Below, piece by piece: positions 7,310 through 13,333 of a stretch of 24,874 nucleotides of DNA. Numbering within the stretch: the first letter of the stretch is position 1; every line of letters starts with the position of its first letter. Under the pieces are notes generated by a model. It was given only the letters and a program-made list of their open reading frames with translations, made no database searches and was not told the origin of the DNA. This DNA is from Oscillospiraceae bacterium (GTDB lineage: Bacteria; Bacillota; Clostridia; Oscillospirales; Oscillospiraceae), in contig JAAZCZ010000012.1 of the NCBI GenBank assembly GCA_012513005.1, forward strand, positions 1 to 24,874, read 5' to 3'. Position numbers and translations under genes: made by a program.

Positions 7310-7327
7310 TTGTTATTGGTGTAACAT
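7310..7327. promoter_or_regulatory. Possible Rex-like operator (weak)
   Basis: TTGTTATTGGTGTAACAT fits the Rex pattern TTGTTAA-N4-TTAACAA at 11 of 14 defined positions. It lies about 60-75 bases upstream of the predicted nrdG start. The rest of the gap up to 7572 is AT-rich; apart from the promoter at 7503-7532 and a 12-codon mini-frame at 7446-7484, nothing was seen there. Confidence 0.25.
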
Positions 7328-7502
7328 TTTTGTAAATATCAGGGCAAAAATTTATATATAAAAAGCACTGTCTAAAGCAAAAACAGCTAAAAAGTGATGG
7401 AATATCCAAAAAGTATGAAAAGCAGTATACGAAGAGGTATTAATAATGATTACAAAAATGAAATCACTTGACCACAGCATATAAGATAAACTCATTGCAA
7501 AA

Positions 7503-7532
7503 TTGACATACCACCTCAATATGTAGTATAAA
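7503..7532 (+). promoter_or_regulatory. Promoter of the DUF4037-punA operon
   Basis: TTGACA (7503-7508), 18-base spacer, TATAAA (7527-7532). The start would fall near 7539, about 34 bases before the ATG at 7573. Confidence 0.7.
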
Positions 7533-7572
7533 AGGATTATATCAAAGAATAAAATAAAAATCGAGGTATAAT

Positions 7573-8499
7573 ATGAAAGGCTTAGAGCTATCTAAAAGAT
7601 ATTACGAAGAAATCGGCGCAAAAATGATAGAAGACAAATTTCCCGACTTAGCAAAGAGAGCTGCAATCGGGCTTTCAGGTCAGGGCTCAGACTGCCTGGG
7701 CTTTGATGACGAATACTCAAGGGATCACGACCACGGTCCGGGCTTTTGCATATGGCTCACAGATGCAGATTACGAAAAATACGCAGACGACTTGCACAGA
7801 GCGTATGACAGTATGCCTTCTGAATTTTTGGGCTACACCCGCAGCATGACTGCACAGAGCAGAGCCAGAGTCGGCCCCATGCGCACATCAGACTTCTATT
7901 CCTACTTCATAGGCAGCCCGGGAGTACCGGAGAGCCTCATGAAATGGAACCGCATACAGGAGCATTTTATGGCAACATGCACCTCGGGCGAGGTATGGCG
8001 AGATGATTTGGGAGAATTTTCAGCAATAAGAAACGCTCTTTTGCCCTGCTACCCGGAGGATGTAAGAAAAAAGAAGCTTGCAGCCAGAGCAGCCTCTATG
8101 GCACAATCGGGGCAGTATAACTATTTCAGAATGATGCGCAGAGGAGATATTTTCGGGGCAAGGCTTGCACTTTCCGAGTTTATAACGGCAGCCCTGTCGA
8201 TGATGTACCTACTCGACAAAAAATACGAGCCCTTTTATAAATGGCAGTTTGAGGGAGCAAAGCAGCTAGTCTGCATGGCAGATGCCCTGCCGTATCTAAG
8301 AGACATAGCGGCAGCCTCAACACGCAGGGATGACAGCTTTCCGTATAACATAGAAGCAGTCTGCGCAATAGCAATAAGAGAGCTTAAAAAGCAGGGGCTC
8401 ACAACACACACAGGCGATTATCTGGAGGCACACGGCTACAGCATAATGGAACAAATAGAGGACGAAGGGCTAAAACGCCTGCACATTATGGAGGGTTAA
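7573..8499 (+). CDS. DUF4037 protein, putative nucleotidyltransferase
   Basis: A 308-residue cytosolic protein that I recognise as DUF4037. Residues 33-60 carry GLSGQGSDCLGF then DDEYSRDHDHG: a G-S pair (38-39) followed about 12 residues later by D51-x-D53, the layout of the nucleotidyltransferase-fold active site (GS...DxD). The remainder is helical with conserved-looking aromatic and Arg residues and no second known domain. Function is unknown; nucleotidyl transfer to protein, RNA or a small molecule is an inference from the fold. The RBS GAGGT precedes ATG. Its stop overlaps the next gene's first ATG by one base (TAATGATG), so production is coupled to purine nucleoside phosphorylase, hinting at a nucleoside-related task. 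Confidence 0.8.
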   Translation: MKGLELSKRYYEEIGAKMIEDKFPDLAKRAAIGLSGQGSDCLGFDDEYSRDHDHGPGFCIWLTDADYEKYADDLHRAYDSMPSEFLGYTRSMTAQSRARVGPMRTSDFYSYFIGSPGVPESLMKWNRIQEHFMATCTSGEVWRDDLGEFSAIRNALLPCYPEDVRKKKLAARAASMAQSGQYNYFRMMRRGDIFGARLALSEFITAALSMMYLLDKKYEPFYKWQFEGAKQLVCMADALPYLRDIAAASTRRDDSFPYNIEAVCAIAIRELKKQGLTTHTGDYLEAHGYSIMEQIEDEGLKRLHIMEG

Positions 8500-8501
8500 T
8501 G

Positions 8502-9341
8502 ATGAGCGAGGTCTATAAAAAACTTTTAAGATGTAAAGACACAGTAAGATCTAAAACCGATTTCACGCCCGATATAGCGGTAGTCTTAGGCAGCGGCTTG
8601 GGCGGCTTTGCCGATAAGCTGGACACGGTAGACAGCATAATCCCATATTCGGAAATAGAGGGCTTTCCCGTCTCAACCGTGCAGGGTCACAGCGGAAGAT
8701 TTGTTATGGGAACGCTCGGGGGAGCTAAAATAATCTGCATGCAGGGCAGAGTACATTTCTACGAGGGCTATCCGTTAAGTGATGTAGTAATGCCGATAAG
8801 GCTTATGCGGCTGCTGGGCGCTAAAACACTTATATTAACAAACGCATCGGGCGGGGTAGATCCAAATATCAGCGCAGGCTCACTCATGATGATAACAGAC
8901 CATATCTCGCTATTTGTACCAAATCCCTTGGCAGGAGCAAATATAGACGAGCTTGGAACAAGGTTTCCCGATATGTCCGAGGTCTACGACAAAAACCTAA
9001 GGGAAGTAATAAGAAAAGTCGCGGATGAAAACGAGATACCTCTCTGTGAGGGTGTCTATGCTCAGGCAAGCGGACCCTGCTTTGAAACACCTATTGAGGT
9101 AAGGCTATTAGGTGCAATGGGAGCCTCGGCAGTGGGCATGTCAACAGCAGTCGAGGCTATAGCGGCAGTTCACTGCGGATACAAAGTCTGCGGAATAAGC
9201 TGCGTCTGTAACAAGGGCGCCGGTCTTAGCCCCACACCCCTGTCACACGAGGAGGTTCAGGAAGCGGCGGCTATGGCATCTCCGAGGTTCATGAGGCTAC
9301 TTCGCGAAACGATTATTAAAATAAGCAGAGAAAATAATTAA
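8502..9341 (+). CDS. punA: Purine nucleoside phosphorylase (trimeric, inosine/guanosine type)
   Basis: A 279-residue enzyme splitting inosine or guanosine with phosphate to free base and (deoxy)ribose-1-phosphate in purine salvage. Visible active-site motifs: phosphate-binding GSGLGG at 30-35 and GHSGR at 62-66, H85 in GRVHFYEGY, E195 in GPCFETPIE, VGMSTAVEA at 211-219, and N237, the Asn that selects 6-oxopurines in the trimeric family. The length is normal. The start is taken as the second ATG of a tandem pair (8499, 8502) because GGAGGG is spaced properly from it; the first ATG overlaps the upstream stop. Hairpins follow downstream. Confidence 0.92.
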   Translation: MSEVYKKLLRCKDTVRSKTDFTPDIAVVLGSGLGGFADKLDTVDSIIPYSEIEGFPVSTVQGHSGRFVMGTLGGAKIICMQGRVHFYEGYPLSDVVMPIRLMRLLGAKTLILTNASGGVDPNISAGSLMMITDHISLFVPNPLAGANIDELGTRFPDMSEVYDKNLREVIRKVADENEIPLCEGVYAQASGPCFETPIEVRLLGAMGASAVGMSTAVEAIAAVHCGYKVCGISCVCNKGAGLSPTPLSHEEVQEAAAMASPRFMRLLRETIIKISRENN

Positions 9342-9421
9342 AAGGGCAGAAAAAGCAGAAAAACCGTGAATATTTTGTAAATAAGTCAAAAAAGCGGGTA
9401 TTTTTGCCCAACTTAATATTT

Positions 9422-9464
9422 GTGTAACATTTTCACTGTTTTTTGTGTAACATTTTATTGTTAC
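9422..9464. repeat. GTGTAACATTTT direct repeats and GTAACA/TGTTAC palindrome
   Basis: GTGTAACATTTT occurs at 9422-9433 and again at 9445-9456; a third copy is at 7319-7330 on the other side of the DUF4037-punA operon. The second copy is part of a perfect GTAACA-N6-TGTTAC palindrome (9447-9464). The role is unknown. The 301-base gap 9342-9642 otherwise holds two hairpins. Confidence 0.5.
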
Positions 9465-9519
9465 TCTGTATTCGCAAGCAAGTAATAATCTTTTTCATTT
9501 TGTCCTCATACCTAATAAA

Positions 9520-9562
9520 CACCGTGTAAATGCGAGTAGTGGCAATTACACGGTGCTTTATT
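9520..9562 (+). terminator. Hairpin/terminator downstream of punA
   Basis: Arms CACCGTGTAA (9520-9529) and TTACACGGTG (9546-9555), 16-base loop, then CTTTATTTT. It lies about 180 bases after the punA stop, so it may serve readthrough or a short untranslated RNA rather than punA alone. Confidence 0.6.
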
Positions 9563-9570
9563 TTGCCCAA

Positions 9571-9604
9571 AAAACAGCGAAGCTAATTTTAGCTTCGCTG
9601 TTTT
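9571..9604. terminator. Bidirectional terminator between convergent genes
   Basis: Arms AAAACAGCGAAGCTAA (9571-9586) and TTAGCTTCGCTGTTTT (9589-9604) are fully complementary, giving a U-run on either strand. It lies between plus-strand punA and the minus-strand beta-propeller gene ending at 9643. Confidence 0.85.
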
Positions 9605-9642
9605 GCATATTTAGTATTATTAGATTAGAAATGGGATATATG

Positions 9643-11433
9643 TTAAGTCAGCTGTATTCCGTAAATTCTCTCGTTTCTGTGACCAATAACCAAAAAGTTT
9701 TCAAACACGGCGGGTGTTGCCTCAGTGTGCCCTTTAATGTCAAAGGTATCAAGAGTCTCACCGCTGCGTGCATTTAGCAAAAAGACCTTGCCTAAGAATG
9801 TCGGGTAAATAATATAGCCGTCTCCGTTTGCGTCATATACTAAAACAGGTGAGCTCCAGCTGTACATAGGAGTCTTTTTCTCCCAGACCACATCTCCCGA
9901 CTTTTTATCAATCGCAACGAGTGTGCCGGTGCTGCCCTCGGGGGTTCTTGCAACCGGGAAGAAAACAAGGTCGGAGATATTTTTAGCTCCGCTAGCAACA
10001 CTGCCCTGAACGCCGCCGGATGCACCCTTTTCTGTGCGGCAGGAGTAGGTTTTCTCCCAAACCTTCTCACCGGTAACGGCATCAATCTTCCAAAGCGGAA
10101 CGGGGCATGTGGCATTGACATATGCCCTCCAGTTAGCGTGGAATGAAGTGCTAATATATAAATACGGATGTCCGTTTTCAAGCTCCAAAACCGGAGTGCA
10201 GTTAGAGTCGTCGAGTATATCCGCAACCCAGACTATTTTGAGGGTATTGAGATCAAGGCAAATCAGATTTCCGCCGTTATCGGGCAGGAACAGATAGCCC
10301 TCATGAATAACGGGCGAGGCTTCAAAGCCCAGCCAATAGGAAGCGAGCGAAGTGCGCACACCGTTATAACGCCATTTAACTGGCTCTTCGGGGGCGATAG
10401 AAACTGTGCCTGCTGCCTTATCATATTTGCTGTTTAGCTTCATGATATAAACAACGCCGTTTTCACCGGGGTATATAAGATTATCGGTTTTAGCATCAAT
10501 TAGGGGCGCTGAATCAAACATAGACCAGTCTCTGATTGCAAAGCTATCCTTATCGCCGAATGTGTGCATAATGCTGCCATCCAGCAGATTAATAATAAAT
10601 ACCTTAGATTTTCCCTTAGCGCTGTGATAACCGGAGCCAATGTATAAAATCGGATATCCGCGCGGGTCAACAGTGCCTGTGCCCTTAAAAGTATAGCCGA
10701 CATTAAGAGGCTCTCTTGTGGGCTTACCTGTGGATAATTCCATAAAGTAAATTTTGCCGTCCATAGTCGGGTAAATAACCTCAACAAGTCGCTCGGCATT
10801 CTTTGCCCAGTCCTGCATATTCGTCATGTGCATTCTTGTCTCACGAGGCCACTCGATAATAAGCGGCTGTCCTGTCCATCCGCTGCCGGACCAGTAAGAG
10901 CCGTCAGGCGCGCCGAGAGAAGAAGTAGTCACGGTCCAAGAAGGACCGAATTTCTTGTTGATAAGCTCAGTTGTGCCGTATGCACCGCCGTCTCTGTAGT
11001 TATTGCCTCTAAAAGTCGTAAGCCCGGGAACATTAGTGTATGCAGAGCCCAAACCGAAGCTAATTTTTTCCTTAGGCACATACTCAGAGACAATCTCACC
11101 ATTTACCATGATATCGGTAGACTTAATGTACTTTTCGGGGCTAGTTGCCTCAACCGCATGCGGGCTAAAAACAAAAGCCGGAGCAGTTTCAACCGGGGGC
11201 GCAGGTACTTCGGTAGAAGCAGGGGCAGAAGGCAGCATGGTTTCTGCAGGAACCGGGGTTTTAGGCGCAGAAACACTGCCTTTGTCTGCTACGTTTCGTG
11301 CAGCAAAGCCGGTTTTATAGGAAACAAAGAGCATAACTGCTATAAGCAGAACAAATACTGCGATACCGGCAATATTTGCTCTTTTCGGCTGCTTTTTTGA
11401 TCTTCGGGCAGAACGCCCCCCAATATCAGACAT
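9643..11433 (-). CDS. Membrane-anchored PQQ-type beta-propeller protein
   Basis: A 596-residue protein with a basic N-terminus, one transmembrane helix at about 21-38 and a Pro/Ala/Thr-rich spacer to about residue 90. A large extracytoplasmic domain built of repeated blades follows (for example GKIYFMELSTGKP, GNLICLDLNTLKIVW, GTLVAIDKKSGDVVWEK, GKVFLLNARSGETLD). The x-G-x-[VIL]-x-[AVL]-[LIF]-[DN]-x-x-[ST]-G-[KE] pattern is that of PQQ-like/BamB-like eight-bladed propellers. The PQQ-dehydrogenase catalytic set was not recognised, so a scaffold or binding role at the cell surface is more likely than dehydrogenase activity. AAGGAAG precedes ATG, and a TATAAT-like -10 lies about 20 bases further up. 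The rhomboid-like gene is 60 bases upstream on the same strand. Function unknown. Confidence 0.8.
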   Translation of the reverse strand: MSDIGGRSARRSKKQPKRANIAGIAVFVLLIAVMLFVSYKTGFAARNVADKGSVSAPKTPVPAETMLPSAPASTEVPAPPVETAPAFVFSPHAVEATSPEKYIKSTDIMVNGEIVSEYVPKEKISFGLGSAYTNVPGLTTFRGNNYRDGGAYGTTELINKKFGPSWTVTTSSLGAPDGSYWSGSGWTGQPLIIEWPRETRMHMTNMQDWAKNAERLVEVIYPTMDGKIYFMELSTGKPTREPLNVGYTFKGTGTVDPRGYPILYIGSGYHSAKGKSKVFIINLLDGSIMHTFGDKDSFAIRDWSMFDSAPLIDAKTDNLIYPGENGVVYIMKLNSKYDKAAGTVSIAPEEPVKWRYNGVRTSLASYWLGFEASPVIHEGYLFLPDNGGNLICLDLNTLKIVWVADILDDSNCTPVLELENGHPYLYISTSFHANWRAYVNATCPVPLWKIDAVTGEKVWEKTYSCRTEKGASGGVQGSVASGAKNISDLVFFPVARTPEGSTGTLVAIDKKSGDVVWEKKTPMYSWSSPVLVYDANGDGYIIYPTFLGKVFLLNARSGETLDTFDIKGHTEATPAVFENFLVIGHRNERIYGIQLT

Positions 11434-11493
11434 AGTATCTTCCTTTGCAAATTATATTAAGACAAATATAGTCTTGCAGTTATAAAAAACAAG

Positions 11494-12351
11494 TTATTCG
11501 TTAAAGTGAATGTGCGAGTTTATATGGTCGATGCAAAAGCAGTGATAGCCCTTGCAAAGCGAGCAGTATCTAAATTCAAGATCAGGATAGTCAACATCAG
11601 TCTTACCGCAGACATCGCACTTATGGCGATAAGGCTTCTTTTCCTCATCTCGTTTCATCTTTGCAGCTGTTTTTTTGAAATTAATCGTCTGTGGTCTTGC
11701 TCTCCTAAAATAATTTCTCACATAAGACATGAGCAAATCACCGCAGAAAATAAAGTAGTTGAGCATGCAGATTAATGGCAGAAGACTAATAAGCCCAAGC
11801 CCGGCGATTAGACTTCTCAGCATTGTAACAACAAAGAAAAATGCGTTTAATATGGCAAGGTATTTAATCTTAACCGGAATAATAAAGAATAAAAGAAGCG
11901 ACATATCGGGATAAAGCGTAGCAAAGGCAAAGAACATAGACAGGTTTAGCATAGTTGCTGTAATGTAGTTATCCGCACCGCTTATCAGATAAACAGCAAT
12001 ACTGAATAAGACATTCACCAGCATACCGCACAAGTAAAAAATGGTAAATCTGCCGTTGCCCCATTCTCTCTCAAGGGAAGAGCCTATCCAGTAATATAGG
12101 TATAAAATTAAAATAAGCCAAAAACTGCGCTGCTCCGGCACAAAAACAAAGGTAACAAGCCGCCAAACCTCGCCGCGAAAAAGCCCACCGGGCGAAAAAG
12201 CGAGCATAGACATCAGGGTGTTTGTGGTATCCATTATGCTGATAAACCAAACAGCCAGATTTCCGAAGACTATAATCAGCATCAAATTTGGTATGCCGAA
12301 GCGGGGGTGCTTATAGCAAAACATATCTATTTTTTTCATCAATTTGTTCAT
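11494..12351 (-). CDS. Rhomboid-like membrane protein with C-terminal zinc-binding tail; probable pseudoprotease
   Basis: A 285-residue protein with about six transmembrane helices. Rhomboid marks: the L1-loop WR motif (W63-R64 in GEVWRLVTF) and a TM2-TM3 region of the right type (YYWIGSSLEREWG). The TM4 protease motif GxSG reads NLSM (S138 may be the old catalytic Ser), and the TM6 His is not seen, so proteolysis is doubtful. The tail from about 243 is Cys/His-rich: C245, C248, C263, C266, H270, C271, C273, H276, H280, H282, enough for one or two zinc sites. I recall similar clostridial proteins with this tail. GGAGG lies 6 bases before ATG. A cytosolic adaptor or membrane chaperone role is inference. 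Confidence 0.8.
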   Translation of the reverse strand: MNKLMKKIDMFCYKHPRFGIPNLMLIIVFGNLAVWFISIMDTTNTLMSMLAFSPGGLFRGEVWRLVTFVFVPEQRSFWLILILYLYYWIGSSLEREWGNGRFTIFYLCGMLVNVLFSIAVYLISGADNYITATMLNLSMFFAFATLYPDMSLLLFFIIPVKIKYLAILNAFFFVVTMLRSLIAGLGLISLLPLICMLNYFIFCGDLLMSYVRNYFRRARPQTINFKKTAAKMKRDEEKKPYRHKCDVCGKTDVDYPDLEFRYCSLCKGYHCFCIDHINSHIHFNE

Positions 12352-12390
12352 AAATGTCCTCCGATAGGAAAAAGGATTAATTTAAGCCTC

Positions 12391-12396
12391 ATTATA
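12391..12396 (-). promoter_or_regulatory. -10 element for the rhomboid-like gene
   Basis: Perfect TATAAT on the minus strand, 40 bases before the ATG at 12351. The -35 position (TACATT, 12419-12414) is weak. It is divergent from the rlmB promoter 60 bases away. Confidence 0.45.
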
Positions 12397-12458
12397 TCAC
12401 AAGTAATATCAAAAATGTAGCACTTAATGCTTTTAGTTTGCGGGCATATATGATATAT

Positions 12459-12464
12459 TATAAT
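12459..12464 (+). promoter_or_regulatory. -10 element for the rlmB operon
   Basis: Perfect TATAAT; the start would be near 12471. The -35 area (TTTGCG with a 16-base spacer) is poor. The transcript would begin just before the leader hairpins at 12477-12539. Confidence 0.5.
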
Positions 12465-12476
12465 GCGTAAAATAGT

Positions 12477-12539
12477 ACCTGTTGCTCCTTATGTAATAAA
12501 AAAGAGCAGTAGGTATTAAAAACGGCAAAAAATACCTAC
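12477..12539 (+). promoter_or_regulatory. rlmB leader with two mutually exclusive hairpins
   Basis: Stem A pairs ACCTGTTGCTC (12477-12487) with GAGCAGTAGGT (12504-12514): 11 bp including two G-U pairs. Stem B pairs GTAGGTATT (12509-12517) with AATACCTAC (12531-12539): 9 perfect bp. They share 12509-12514, so only one can form at a time. Stem B ends 5 bases before the GGGAG ribosome binding site of rlmB. The regulatory role is inferred. Confidence 0.5.
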
Positions 12540-12556
12540 CGAGCGGGAGCTTAAAG

Positions 12557-13303
12557 ATGCAAGACGAAAGACAAGACATAATAGAGGGCAAAAATGCAGT
12601 AACAGAAGCCCTGATAGCAAAAACCCCCTTAGACAAAATATATATTGCAAGCGGAGAACACGACAGAGCCTTCGGATTCATAGCCGGAGCGGCAAAGGAA
12701 AACGGGGTGTCTGTTGTTTACTGCGACAAACGCAAGCTCGATGCAATGAGCGCAACTAAGGCGCATCAGGGAGTTGTTGCTGTCTGCGCTATTCGCGAGT
12801 ATGCCGAGCTTTCAGACCTGCTCGATATTGCAAAGCAGCGGGGCGAAGCGCCCTTCATAATTATGTGCGATGAGATAACAGACCCTCAGAATCTCGGTGC
12901 AATAATCAGAAGTGCCGAGTGCTTTGGCGCACACGGAGTAGTAATAACAAAGCGCAGAAGTGCAGGCATGACAGCAATAATAGGCAAAACAAGTGCCGGA
13001 GCGGCAGCACATATAGCTGTTGCAAGAGTTTCAAATCTTGTAGCTGCAATAAACGAGCTTAAGAAAAACGGAGTTTGGATATACGGCACGGCAGGAGACG
13101 GGCAGTCGGTATTGCGAGAAACTGATCTCAAAGGTCCAATCTGCATTGTGATAGGCTCCGAAGGCAAGGGAGTCGGAAGACTTATTTCTGAAAACTGCGA
13201 TTTCATGGTAAACATACCCATGGTAGGCAAGGTTTCATCATTAAACGCTGCGGCAGCTGCTTCAATCTTCATGTACGAAGCTATGTGCCAAAGAAAAAAA
13301 TAA
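12557..13303 (+). CDS. rlmB: 23S rRNA 2'-O-ribose methyltransferase (TrmH/SpoU family, RlmB-like)
   Basis: A 248-residue SPOUT methyltransferase using S-adenosylmethionine to methylate a ribose 2'-OH of RNA; RlmB acts on G2251 of 23S rRNA. All three SpoU motifs are present: DPQNLGAIIRSAECFG (N112, R118), IVIGSEGKGV (E202) and IPMVGKVSSLNAAAAASIFMYEA split at the S228/N230 knot. The N-terminal substrate-binding domain (IIEGKNAVTEAL, AHQGVVA) is of RlmB type. GGGAG precedes ATG. In many Firmicutes rlmB follows cysS-mrnC; here it stands alone with its own leader and is followed 30 bases later by the degenerate P-type ATPase gene. Confidence 0.93.
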   Translation: MQDERQDIIEGKNAVTEALIAKTPLDKIYIASGEHDRAFGFIAGAAKENGVSVVYCDKRKLDAMSATKAHQGVVAVCAIREYAELSDLLDIAKQRGEAPFIIMCDEITDPQNLGAIIRSAECFGAHGVVITKRRSAGMTAIIGKTSAGAAAHIAVARVSNLVAAINELKKNGVWIYGTAGDGQSVLRETDLKGPICIVIGSEGKGVGRLISENCDFMVNIPMVGKVSSLNAAAAASIFMYEAMCQRKK

Positions 13304-13333
13304 GCCCAAAAGCTGGATAACGGGGTTATTATA

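Noticed and set aside
7446..7484. A 12-codon frame (MITKMKSLDHSI) with a GAGG-type site upstream, in the gap before the DUF4037 gene
   Set aside because: Too short to support as a gene. It lies upstream of the predicted promoter at 7503; it could be a decayed gene remnant but no family is recognisable.
7321..7572. Possible purine riboswitch ahead of the DUF4037-punA operon
   Set aside because: No purine-riboswitch core (three-way junction loops) or terminator was found; the predicted transcript leader is only about 34 bases.
9447..9464. Rex operator at the GTAACA-N6-TGTTAC palindrome
   Set aside because: The half-sites are in the reverse order from the Rex consensus (TTGTTAA first) and no gene start lies next to it.
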